A model generated the notes under the pieces. The model saw only the letters and a list, made by a program, of their open reading frames with translations, was not told the DNA's origin and did no database searches. Of a DNA stretch of 64,000 nucleotides, positions 34,048 through 44,200 are shown in pieces. The stretch lies in the NCBI GenBank assembly GCA_007922305.1, contig ML677326.1, positions 54,802,785 to 54,866,784 of the forward strand. The letters are read 5' to 3'. The DNA is from Dermatemys mawii (lineage: Eukaryota > Chordata > Testudines > Dermatemydidae). The translations under genes were made by a program, and so were the position numbers. The first letter of the stretch is position 1; each line of letters starts with the position of its first letter.

Positions 34048-34066
34048 CCTACAACTCCCAGCATGC
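34048..34066 (+). promoter_or_regulatory. ZNF143/THAP11-like site (first of pair, HMGB2 side)
   Basis: CCTACAACTCCCAGCATGC differs little from the ACTACAATTCCCAGCATGC consensus. Confidence 0.75.
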
Positions 34067-34111
34067 TCTACTCCACCTTACACCGAGCTGCCGCCTTAGA
34101 GACGGAACAAG

Positions 34112-34130
34112 GCATGCTGGGAGTAGTAGT
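34112..34130 (-). promoter_or_regulatory. ZNF143/THAP11-like site (second of pair, HMGB2 side)
   Basis: On the minus strand it reads ACTACTACTCCCAGCATGC. It is inverted relative to the first site, with 45 bases between them. Confidence 0.75.
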
Positions 34131-34444
34131 CCCCTGGAGCCACTCGGGGATCCACACACCCCCAACAGACTGTAGCCCTCTACTGTCAGACTGTGTTACC
34201 CTTACGAGAGTGGTGTGTGTTCACAAACCTCGTTGTTTTTAATGGCCTGCAGACGGTAAATAAAACGTTTCCTAAAAAACCCGCCCGCCCGAGTCCCTTT
34301 CCCCAAGCCGCAGCCATCTCTCTTTTCCGACTACCAAGTCTGTCTACCACCCGCACCTTTTTCAGGCGTCTCTTGTTTTTCTCACTTCATATCCCTCCCC
34401 CCTCCCTTTGTATTTTTAAACCACGCTACTCCGTCCCGCTTTGT

Positions 34445-34720
34445 CCAATCGCAGCTCGGGTATTGTATTTCAGCCAATCACGGAAATCCCCGCGGTTTTT
34501 TAAACTGCTGATCTCCTCCAATCGGCGCCGTAGATCTTAGTCCCGCCCCCGTCCTCTCCCTAACCGGTTCCAGCGAGTACAGGAGCCAACGAACCCCTGA
34601 AGCTCCACCTAACTTGTGCGCTACTCTTGGGATGACGTACACAGAGCTAGGAACCAATCCATTGTACTCACAAACCTAGGGGCGTAGCCATGTGCGGTTC
34701 GAAAGGCTCTGATAGCCAAT
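34445..34720 (+). promoter_or_regulatory. HMGB2: Cluster of five CCAAT boxes (NF-Y-type)
   Basis: CCAAT occurs at 34445-34449, 34474-34478, 34518-34522, 34654-34658 and 34716-34720, all on the plus strand and four followed by TC-type contexts (CCAATC). TGACGTAC, a near-CRE, lies at 34633-34640. Multiple same-strand CCAAT boxes are typical of proliferation-linked promoters bound by NF-Y. Confidence 0.75.
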
Positions 34721-34799
34721 CGGATGACGCGGTAGGCGGGCCCGAAGGTGCTGTGGGCCAAGCTGCTGTGCCGGGTAGGACTGTGGAAAACAAGAGGCT

Positions 34800-35381
34800 G
34801 TAAGTGCGTCGAAGAGAAACCATTTGGCTGTGGCAGACGGAGCAGATCCCAGCGCCAGAGCCCGACACCGCCTCTCACCGCACCAGGCAAGGCCTCAACA
34901 ACTGCAGCTGCCCTGAGGAGCGTCCGCGCCGGTGACGGTGCCAGTGGGAGTCGGGACGGGACTAGCCGTGGGGTGCGGCGGCTCCCGAGCGCACTGGGTG
35001 CTCGGCCCCGCGCGGGGCTGGGGGGTTTTTTTTGGGAGGGGGTTCGGCTCTCCAGGTCGGCCGGGCGGGACCGTGGGTTGGGGCGCGAGGCGGGCGGGGG
35101 GGCTCGGTGGCTTTTCGGGCGGGGGGGGTGGTTGGTAGCTTCGGCGGGGCCGCTAGTGCGGGTGGGGTGGAGGCGCCTGTTGGTCCCGGGGAGGCGGCCC
35201 CGCCCCGTTGAAGTTTACTCGCAGTCGGAGGCCGCTCGGCTCCTCGGGAGAGGGAGGGGCCGGGCCTCGGGGATGGTTAGGCGGGAAGCCGCCGCTAGGG
35301 GAAAGGCGGGAGTGGTCTCAGCCGCAGCGCCGCCCGGCAAGCGCCGCCGTCCCTTGCCTCACTCCGCGTCTTCTCCGCAAG
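34800..35381 (+). other. HMGB2: Inferred intron in the HMGB2 5' UTR
   Basis: A strong donor GTAAGT at 34800-34805 and a pyrimidine-rich tract ending CAAG at 35378-35381 would remove most of this span. That leaves a short non-coding first exon 60-80 bases after the last CCAAT box. The family often has a non-coding exon 1. Transcript data are needed to fix the donor. Confidence 0.45.
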
Positions 35382-35402
35382 GGCCCCGTGACCGCTGCCG
35401 CC

Positions 35403-35552
35403 ATGGGCAAAGGCGACCCCAACAAGCCTCGGGGCAAAATGTCCTCCTACGCGTACTTCGTGCAGACCTGCCGCGAGGAGCACAAGAAGAAACACCCGGA
35501 CTCTTCGGTGAACTTCGCCGAGTTTTCCCGGAAGTGCTCGGAGAGATGGAAG
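35403..35552 (+). CDS. HMGB2: HMGB2 coding exon 1 (residues 1-50)
   Basis: Exactly 50 codons from the ATG to CSERWK, with donor GTGAGA at 35553. Contains Cys23 and Cys45 of box A. Confidence 0.97.
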
Positions 35553-36865
35553 GTGAGAGAGGGCCCAGGCCCGGGCCCGCCCACCGGCCAGGCCGCACCT
35601 CGGGGCGGGCGGGGCTTCCCTGCTGGCTCAGTGGAGAACGGTGCGGGGTCTCGTGTCTGGGAATCGTGACTCCCTTCCCCCACCGCCTCGTCAGCCTGTT
35701 TCATGGGTTTATGGGAAAGCAAAGGATCCTCGGGTGCAGCTGCTGTTAGCGGTTAATGAGTCACTCGGCCTTTTAGCTGATCTAACGCCTCTTTTTGCAA
35801 TGTGTCTGCAGACAATGTCTGCAAAAGAAAAATCAAAGTTTGAGGATCTGGCGAAAGGAGATAAAGCTCGTTATGACAGAGAGATGAAAAATTATATTCC
35901 TCCTAAAGGCGAGAAGAAGGGAAAGAAAAAGGATCCCAATGCTCCTAAAAGGCCACCGTAAGTGTCTTCATCGTGGAATGAAAAGTGTATTTTCAGTTTG
36001 GGTCAGTGTAACACCTTTATTTTTCTTTTTCTCCCTGATCAGATCTGCCTTCTTTCTCTTTTGTTCTGAACATCGTCCAAAGATCAAAAGTGACCATCCA
36101 GGCTTGTCTATTGGGGATACTGCAAAAAAACTAGGTGAAATGTGGTCTGAGCAGTCAGCCAAAGATAAACAGCCATTTGAACAGAAGGCAGCAAAACTAA
36201 AGGAGAAATATGAAAAGGTACAATGAAAACATCCCAAGAATGTGTATGTGGTTCAAACTTTGAGCAGTTATAAATAGTGGTGGTATGTAATGTTTTGCAG
36301 AAGGAAAAAAAAAATTGCCACCTCACAGTCCTGAATAGACTATACAATGTGACAGAAAACAGAAGAATGTTCAGTTTCTATAGAGATGGTTTTGATAAGG
36401 CCTTACTGTGTAGGGAAATGCACAAATACAAAAATATTCAGACCGGATATTGGAGTGGCTTGTCAGTTTGCTCTGTAACAAAATTATACCTTAAAAGAGA
36501 GGACAGAAAAAGCAGGAAGGCTATAAGCCCCTGAAATCTGATTTGGGGATTCCTTAGGATCTTAACCTGGCACTTATGATCCACTCCTTTCTCTTAAAGT
36601 ATCTAATTCATATTTTGTACAGTTCAGTATAATGCAAATGTTAATCTCGCAATTTACAGGGATGTAATTAATTACTTGAAATTTAATGGCATCGCTGTTT
36701 CAGGATGTTGCAGCATACCGTGCCAAGGGCAAGAGTGATGCAGGAAAGAAAGGTCCTGGTAGGCCCACAGGATCTAAGAAGAAGGCAGAACCTGAAGAGG
36801 ATGAAGATGAGGAGGATGAAGAGGAGGAAGAAGATGAAGAGGAGGAGGATGAAGATGAAGAGTAA
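35403..36865 (+). CDS. HMGB2: HMGB2, high mobility group box 2 (complete, 4 coding exons)
   Basis: An abundant nuclear non-histone protein that bends DNA, loosens chromatin and aids transcription, recombination and repair; strongly expressed in dividing cells. Coding exons: 35403-35552, 35812-35957, 36043-36217 and 36704-36865, joining to 210 aa (human: 209). The ATG sits in a Kozak context (GCCGCCATGG) and opens [22 protein letters not shown] box A spans about residues 9-79 and box B about 95-163 ([20 protein letters not shown]). The three redox cysteines of the family are present: Cys23, Cys45 and Cys106. A Lys-rich linker leads to a purely Asp/Glu tail of 23 residues (188-210). Tail length and the SAP30/GALNT7 neighbours favour HMGB2 over HMGB1 or HMGB3. 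All introns are GT-AG and short (259, 85 and 486 bases). No frame damage, so this is the parent gene, not a retrocopy. Confidence 0.98.
35812..35957 (+). CDS. HMGB2: HMGB2 coding exon 2 (residues 51 to split codon 99)
   Basis: After the acceptor TGCAG it opens [20 protein letters not shown], the end of box A. It continues through the Lys-rich linker [17 protein letters not shown]. The last codon is split CC|A; donor GTAAGT at 35958. Confidence 0.97.
36043..36217 (+). CDS. HMGB2: HMGB2 coding exon 3 (box B)
   Basis: Begins with the A completing the proline codon, then [20 protein letters not shown] (Cys106). It ends KLKEKYEK before donor GTACAA at 36218. Confidence 0.97.
36704..36865 (+). CDS. 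HMGB2: HMGB2 coding exon 4 (end of box B and acidic tail)
   Basis: Opens [20 protein letters not shown], then GSKKKAEP and 23 consecutive Glu/Asp residues encoded by a GAA/GAG/GAT repeat, stop TAA at 36863-36865. The antisense of the acidic repeat gives a spurious poly-Ser frame. Confidence 0.97.
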   Translation, partial: DVAAYRAKGKSDAGKKGPGRPTGSKKKAEPEEDEDEEDEEEEEDEEEEDEDEE

Positions 36866-37229
36866 ATGGATGTCCTGCTGTAAAGATTTGTGCTCAAAGT
36901 CCAATATTTTGCTAAGAATGTGAACTCAAGTGCAGCTCATTGTTAGCTTCAGTATAAAAAAAAAAACTGTACAGAATTGTGTATAGGTAATGTGATTCTT
37001 TGTAGGGAGACCTATATTTTTTAATGTAAGTAGTAGCTGAGGGCCACTACAGTTAGGTTCTTAAAAACAAAAAACAGATGTTGTGGAATGTTTCTGCATA
37101 TTTAATGGTTTCTTTAAAATTCAGTGACTGATAGTCTGTTTTTAGCAGAGTAAAACATAGGAAGTAGAAAAATAGCTGATCCTATATTTTGTAGAATATT
37201 GCATTGTATTACTTTTTTAACAATTTTGT

Positions 37230-37235
37230 AATAAA
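37230..37235 (+). terminator. HMGB2: HMGB2 poly(A) signal AATAAA
   Basis: Lies 365 bases after the stop and is followed by T/G-rich sequence ('gtgttttgctgtt'). A second AATAAA at 37309-37314 may give an alternative end. Confidence 0.75.
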
Positions 37236-37314
37236 ATGGTGTACATTACTGTGTTTTGCTGTTACTGCCTTGGAGCATCTTCTGAAATATTCTTTAAAAT
37301 CATAAAGCAATAAA

Positions 37315-38845
37315 TAGACACACTTAGGTATTTAGAATTTAACACTTTAAACTTTCTTTACCTGTTAGCTCTTTTTGGGGTAGGACTGCCTAATCTAAAT
37401 ACATCATAATAATGGGGCCCTGATTCTAAAAAGTTTCTGGATACTTCTGAGATGCTAATAAGTGGCAGGACTGGAAGTCAGATTTTTCTCATGAGAGTTG
37501 ATTATATCTTAGATCATTACTTGCTTGAAACCGGTTTCCCTGTTCTGTTTCTATTTAGAAGTTAAGAACTTTGGCAAAGGAAAATCCATGAATGGACATT
37601 GGTAAATATTTTGTTTCCAAAGGCTGCCTTTGCAGCCAAAAGAATAAGACAAAATAACTTTTTTATAATGGACTTAGCCTTAAAATTGTTAATATGCTTC
37701 CTTGTTAATGAAGAGTAACAGTTTTCTTTAATCACTTTGAGTGAAATAGCCAATGCCATTACATTAACAGTGACTTCTGCTAGCATCGGAGAGACAGTAT
37801 GTTGGTGTTGTAGACCCCAGCTACACTGCACCTTTTAAAAGAAGGATTGAGGTGGGGTCCTAAAGCTTTGTCTAAAGAAGTTCTGTAACTGCCAATAGAT
37901 ACAATACAATGATTAACAGCTTTACCTTACAAATTATTTTCTGTACACGTTAAACCCATTTAATTCTACCACTATGCTTTCACTTACATAGTTTGACTAT
38001 ACTAGTGCTTAACTGGTGATCTAATCTCTAACGAAAGGAGACTTTACAAAGTAATTTTGATGGTACTGGAAGCTATTACATTGATTCAAACAAATGGGAC
38101 TCTGCTTTAAATAATCAGGTCCTTGATTCTGTTATCTCTCTGCATAGGCTCAAACCTTTGTAAAGCACATGCCTTAGGACCCTGAAAGCAGGAATATTAT
38201 TTCTCATGTTTTGTATTGAACAGGGCTTGTGGGTGACCGTATGCACTAGGTCAGCAGTTCTTGACCTCCTAACAAAAAATAATACACAATCCCAGGAGGG
38301 GATGGAAGACAGTTTGAGAACCCCATCTTTAGGTATTAATGCCACACTGAAAATGGTCCGGGCATCCCTTTATATTAGTGGGGCAGACATTAAATTTCAG
38401 TGAGTGGCAGTGTGACGAGGTACTTGGGGTTCCAATGCCACTGAGAGGTAGCCTGGCTGATGGGGGTGGATGAGTGCATGGGATTGCCCACTAGTGTTCA
38501 ATGCTGAAATTGAGAAAAATGACCCTGAAAACATTATTGCAATAAATGGGATTCAGTATTAATGGACTCAGTTCCATCAAGATTCCACTGGTATCCCTCA
38601 TTTCTTGTCCAATCAGTGCAGGATGGGAGAATACACTCGATAGCTATGCCAGACAGTGGCAGCTAGAAGACTTGGCATTGACTTCAGTGAAAATGGGCAC
38701 CTGAATAAAAGTAAATAACTACTTTTGAATACTTTATATAACACTCAAATGTCTAAATCAGTTTAGATTCAGGGGGAAAAGTTCTTACAATGATATTAAA
38801 TAATTTATCTACAGAAGTATAGCAAACCCACAAGTTAAAATACGT
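37315..38845. other. Interval between convergent HMGB2 and GALNT7
   Basis: About 1.5 kb without a recognised gene. Bases 38249-38322 ('cagttcttgacctcc ... gtttgagaacccc') look like a tiny hAT remnant. Confidence 0.5.
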
Positions 38846-38851
38846 TTTATT
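38846..38851 (-). terminator. GALNT7: Candidate distal GALNT7 poly(A) signal
   Basis: TTTATT on the plus strand gives AATAAA on the minus strand, about 2.24 kb beyond the GALNT7 stop. A 3' UTR of that size would be similar to the mammalian gene. Nearer minus-strand signals could also be used. Confidence 0.4.
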
Positions 38852-41092
38852 TTCCTCACCTAGAAAACAAGCAACCCAGCATTAAGATGCACATCAGCTT
38901 CCCAAATTTATCCTTAATAAAACTTTTGAAGATTTATACAATTTCTACAGAAACATACAGTGTATCAAAATCTGCATAAATCAAATTTATAAAATGTGTA
39001 GAAATGCATAGTGATATCAATTTACAAAGCAACATATGGGAAATATTTTTTCCTTGAGCAGGCTACAATAGGAAAAATCATTACAGCATCAGCTTCTGAT
39101 GTTTTATAGTTTGCCATTTCAGATACGGATTCATATGCACATACAGTATCTTTTAATTAAATTGCACAAAATACCCATTTAAAGTAACACACCTGTACAA
39201 TTTATATGCCACCTTTCTTTCACTGATGCATAGTAACATGATTAATCTACCCAACACGAAAAATGGAGTCAGTTTTCATACACACAAATAATAGTCACCT
39301 ATACTCTTACGCTCCTTTTTCCAGTTTCTCCTTCTATTTTCTAATTTTAATTTGCACATCTTTTAAAGGACAGCTGAGAAGTTTAAAGAAGCCAGAGGAG
39401 ATCCCAAATCATTGCCAAAATATGCATAGATAGCTTTATATAGGTCAAATTCTTCCTGTAGATACGACACATAACCTCTACTAACTTCAGTGGAAGTTAA
39501 TGCAATGCTAATTTGCTTCTGAAGGCAGAATTTGGTTCTAAAACACGTATTTTCAGGGTCTGATCCTGTGAGATGCAAAGGGCTCAACTCCTATTAAATC
39601 AAGACATTTATGATGTCATCAACTCTTAATAGTCTCAGAATCTGGTCTAAAACTAGTTGGCTGCCCCTTTGAGGTCTACCTCTATGTTAATTAGGTGTTT
39701 TTTTTGTTTTTTTTTTACGTAAAGTTCTAGTTGACTTCAAGGTGAATTTAATTTATATTAAAAATGTCACAAAATACAAGACCATTCTTCATTTTATACA
39801 TTGTGCAGCTCTAGTTTTAAATATTTATCAGGTTTGTACAGCACGATACAACAAAGCAGTTAGTGTTTGTATGTTCTTAGCTGCAATTCAGAGCGTTCTC
39901 TTCCTCAGATGTATAACATAATGCTTTCAGGCTCAGTTTCTTTTGTTTTTTTTTTTTAATATTGAAAAGAAAATGTTTAATTGCTTTAGTGCTATCTAAG
40001 ACTCTGTCTACACAACGTATCTTACAGCAGCACAGCTGTACCACTATAGCTGTGCCGCTGTAAGTTCTCCTGTGTAGCCGCTCTCCCACTGGAATACTTA
40101 ACTCACCCCCTCAGCAAGCAGTTGTAAGTATGTTGGTGGGAGATGCTCTCCCACTGACAGCGCTGTCTACACTGGTGCTTTTGCTGGTGAAACTTATGTC
40201 AGTCGGAGTGAAGTTTTTTTCCACTCACCAGACCAACAAAAGTGATAGTGCAGACAAAGCATAATATACCAGCTGCATCCAGGTGCTACTCAGCGTACTT
40301 GGGTCAGCTTACTTAAAGTTCCAGTGAAATTACAGCACCTCGCTGCAAAAGGGACATTTTGCAATGTTTTTGGGACCCCTACAGCTTTTCTGGTGTAGTC
40401 TGTACCTTTATTTGCCTTACCAATATGTAGTAAAGACATATTGGCAACACAAACTTGTCTTAGGTAATTACATGGGTGATACAATTAATCTTTATCAATA
40501 TGACGCATCAACATATCCATACTATACATTCCATCAAATATTTTTCTTGTAAAATATATAGAGAAACGGAAGAGGCACTAAATATGTTGAAATCTACCTT
40601 TCCAAAAAAGCAGCATGACTGTGAAAGAAGGCCACTCTGGCTAATAACCCGTGGCAGTGCTTAGTAGGATGTAAAATTAAATAAAAAGATACAATAGGTT
40701 GATAATCACCACATTGTATGAAAGTCTGGTTACTCCAACCTTTTCAAGTGTGTGTAAAAAAACTGCCTTCAGACCCCTGAGTGAAATCCCGAAGAAGACC
40801 ACAGTGCTTTTAACTTTGTTCCTATAAAACATAGCTAAGAGCACATTAAACCCCCAACGTCTTAAAACAAAAAGATGTAAACATCTACAAAGTTTAAGGT
40901 AAAAGCAGTTTTGTAAACATTAACTGCAGATGATAATGTTATTGTAATATCAAAGTTCATCTATGTCCTTCATCCAAGTTAGGAGATTTGAGGCTTGAAA
41001 CTGTACAAAGTTAATAGTTGCAGCAGTTTTCAGGTTATTTTCAGTCCTGTACAAATTAATGTTTCAGTAGGCCAGGTTTTTGTTTGTTTTGT
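38852..41092 (-). other. GALNT7: Inferred GALNT7 3' untranslated region
   Basis: AT-rich sequence directly after the stop codon, with no coding signal. It contains a MITE at 40000-40261, so if the distal poly(A) site is used that element is part of the mRNA. Confidence 0.45.
40000..40261. mobile_element. PIF/Harbinger-type MITE in the presumed GALNT7 3' UTR
   Basis: Left GACTCTGTCTACAC after TAA (39997-39999); right complement GCTTTGTCTGCACTATC near TAA (40262-40264). The phrase 'cagcacagctgtaccac' pairs with 'gctgtgccgctgtaag' to form a stem. The copy at 55396-55649 belongs to the same family. Confidence 0.6.
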
Positions 41093-41230
41093 CTATACAC
41101 TAAGAATGTTGTTCATTTCCCATTTTTGTGTTGCTTTACTGGAGTCACATTCAGTGATAAAGACTTGGTGTAAGACCTCTGAGCGATCTAAGCACTTCCC
41201 TGAAGGAATATGAGTAAATCTGTGAAGTTT
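41093..41230 (-). CDS. GALNT7: GALNT7 last exon (lectin domain end)
   Basis: Acceptor CCAG, with AG at 41232-41231. Opens [20 protein letters not shown] and ends with [12 protein letters not shown] and TAG. CLD and Q-x-W mark the last ricin-type repeat. Confidence 0.96.
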   Translation of the reverse strand, partial: KLHRFTHIPSGKCLDRSEVLHQVFITECDSSKATQKWEMNNILSV

Positions 41231-44200
41231 CTGGAAAACAAAACAATCAGAAATAGATTTAAAATTTTCCCCATCTAATATGTGTAGCTGTTTAAAAACA
41301 AATTACCCAGGGTCCCTGTGAAAGTCTCATTTCTACATTAATAATTTTATCACTTATTAGGCTTATATTTTCACATCTTAAAATGTTACATTATGAAAAG
41401 ATAAATAGATGCACTTGATTCATTTTAAAAACCCACACTTATTCCTCATAGGAAATGGCTACCTCTGTATAACTGATTCCAAACTATGTTTTCAATGTTT
41501 GATTTAAAAAATTCTAGGATAGACAATTTTTTTTTGTTAAAGACAAATGCTTGAAAACAAGACCTTTCCTGTTTAGGATTGCCATTTGATCCGGCTGATT
41601 ATGCTTCACCAAAAGTTATAACCATAATGCCAACATCAGAACAAAGGAAATATTTGGGGTGAAAGTGATGATTTGCCTCAGCTCTTCTCACATTTTCTTT
41701 TTCCAATGGTAGCAGGGAGAAGTGGGGTTATGAAATAGTCGTCATCCCCCAAATCAACAGAAGTCAGCAAAAGACAAAGGGATTATTCTGATCAGATCTG
41801 GCTATACTCTCTCTGGGATACCTGAGTGGCTTATAGGACCTGCTACTGAATCCCTATAGTCACATAACTGATTCACTGTAGTAGCACAAATATTGTGACT
41901 GTTTGACCAACACAGAACAGTCTCCCCCACCCCACCTCAAATGTTGTAGTTCACGTCTGCATCCCATTTCTTGTACCAGTTATAACTGTTATCTTCCTGC
42001 TCCAGTCCACCCCCCTCAGTGAGAATATATTTTAAAAATGGGTTGCACAGCAATTAAACACTGAAAATCTGGCTCACGAGTGCACCCAGTTTCCAGTGTT
42101 TGTTTGCTTACCCACCTCTGATAATCTTTTATCATATTTCTTTGGAAATAACCAAATGTTTTGGTCCACATTCTGTGCAGTGCCCACTGGGCCACTCTCT
42201 CCTGACTTCTAGTAACAAACATTGAAGCAAACAATTGCACAGTTGGCACAGCTACTGTGGAAAGGGATTCAGCTTGTGTAAAAATAAAGCCTAATGAAGT
42301 GGCAAGTAGAATTGGTGGGGAGCAAACAAGCTGTACGTATACACTACAGAACAAAGTAGACACCAAAACAGTGTGTACTGATTTTTATCTAAATTCCTGG
42401 GATTTAAAGATCTTGCCTGTCTCTTACCAGCTTTTTAGCTCCATACAAACAGCTTTTTGTTATTCAGGACTTCACAGCTGTATGCAAATATTACAAAAAA
42501 CTTGCATGTCAGTGGAAGGCAAATGGACTTTCACCACATGATGCTTAACAAAGAATCTAGCTGCTTTCAGAAAAATAGAATCCAGATACCAACAGACTAA
42601 TGAGTGAATTAATAAATGCCCAACAAGCTAGATGGTAATGATTTAGAAAACAACTGGGTAATAGCAAACTGGCATTCAACCCTGTTAGACCACATTATGC
42701 CCTTATATACATAATCGAGGTGTGAGTGTGCACGTATTTAAAGGCCAAATTTCCTTATTAGTGTATTTTATCTCTTTTTACTGGAACAAAAGTATAAACT
42801 GACTCATAAAAAAGGAGTATGATAAAAATATTTTCGAAGTTAGTACCTATACCAAAATACTTAATAGCTATTACAAGCTATGAAATCAACACTTCATTTA
42901 AAAATTCAGATCTTTCACAACAGCATTACACAGCAGCCACATGCATCATTTAGAAAACACGAGCCAATATTTACTCAGAGAATAGGTAGCTAACTAAAAA
43001 GAACAAAGCCAAATGCTGAACAGGACACAGGACAACAAATATAAATAATTAAATTTAGCAGAAATAGAATTAGCATTGCTGTACTTCCCCTCTCCTCTCT
43101 CAGGACTGCTGAAAAATGTAATTTAAAAGGAACACTATTTCAGTATAGATATGCAAGGTAATCAAATTACATTATTTGAGCTGCTAAATTCACCCTAGCA
43201 TCTATGTCAGCTTCTGGCAGTACAGACACCGTGGAGGACTCTCTTGATGGAAAGGACATTAGTAGGAAAGCTGCTGTGAGTAAAAGCTGTTGCAACCTTC
43301 ATCAGGGGTGTGTGGGCCACCACAGCACCAAAAAGGGGGCAGTGGACCTTGAGAGGTCATTTAATCCAGCCCCCTGTATTCATGGCAGGACTAAGTATTA
43401 TCTAGACCATCCCTGAGAGGTGTTTATCTAACCTGCTCTTAAAATCTCCAATGATGGAGATTCCACAACCTCCCTAGACAATTTATTCCAGTGTTTAACC
43501 CCACCGACAGGAAGTTTTTACTAATGTCTAACTGAAACCACCCTTGCTGCAGTTTAAACCCATGGCTTTTTGTCCTATCCTCCGAGGTTAAAGAGAACAA
43601 TTTTTCTCCCTCTTCCTTGGCAGCAGCTGTCCCGGTGGAACATAAGCTGCTTTTCTGCAGTGGAAATCCTGGGAGAATGCCAACAAAACCCATCTTCCCT
43701 CAGAGTGAATTCCTCCCATAAAGCAAGGTGAGAGCCTGCTACAGGAAAGTGAAATTTACATTTTGCCACACCAAGGTCAGTGAATCTGGTCCTACAGCTT
43801 TATTTCCCAATCTATGCACAATAAAAAAGTCTAACAAAATGGAGTGTAAAAAAAAAAGTCTTAAATTGCCTACCCTTGCACCATATTCTGTCACTTACCT
43901 TGAAGTATTGCCATTCCTTGTATTCATTCAGATTACAGTGCGTAATCATAACTTTTGATCCATCAGGTCCTTTAGTCAAACACTGGTCATACTGCATGAG
44001 TTGATTAGCTTCATTTATTCGAAAAAGCTAAAAGAAAAATATTGAGGCACTTTTTTGTTACTGTAAACACAAAGGGTGAACTTTATAAGGTAACTGAAAT
44101 GTTAGATGCAATATTATAATTCATTTACATCATCTGGAATATTCTTTTGACATTATCATCACACCTACCTTTGCTTGAAATAGGGCTGATTTATTTTAAG

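Larger units (their letters stand above)
33400..34200. promoter_or_regulatory. GC-rich island patch upstream of HMGB2
   Basis: GC-rich and moderately CpG-rich, with a pair of ZNF143/THAP11-like sites near its right end. It lies 1.2-2.0 kb upstream of the HMGB2 ATG. The open frame at 33551-33997 has no protein-family features I recognise. It could be the start of a divergent non-coding RNA or an upstream enhancer. Confidence 0.5.
34200..35750 (+). promoter_or_regulatory. HMGB2: HMGB2 promoter and 5' CpG island
   Basis: GC- and CpG-rich from the CCAAT cluster through coding exon 1 and into intron 1. No TATA box is evident. The TTCGAA at 34698-34703, just before the last CCAAT box, resembles a CHR variant of cell-cycle promoters; that reading is speculative. 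Confidence 0.8.

Noticed and set aside
34748..35749. 333-codon frame overlapping the HMGB2 start
   Set aside because: It reads HMGB2 exon 1 in the wrong frame and continues through both flanking introns.
36683..36904. Minus-strand poly-Ser and hydrophobic frames
   Set aside because: Antisense of the HMGB2 acidic-tail codon repeat.
42016..42366. 116-codon minus-strand frame in the last GALNT7 intron
   Set aside because: No known motif, AT-rich intron context, and spliced GALNT7 is continuous without it.
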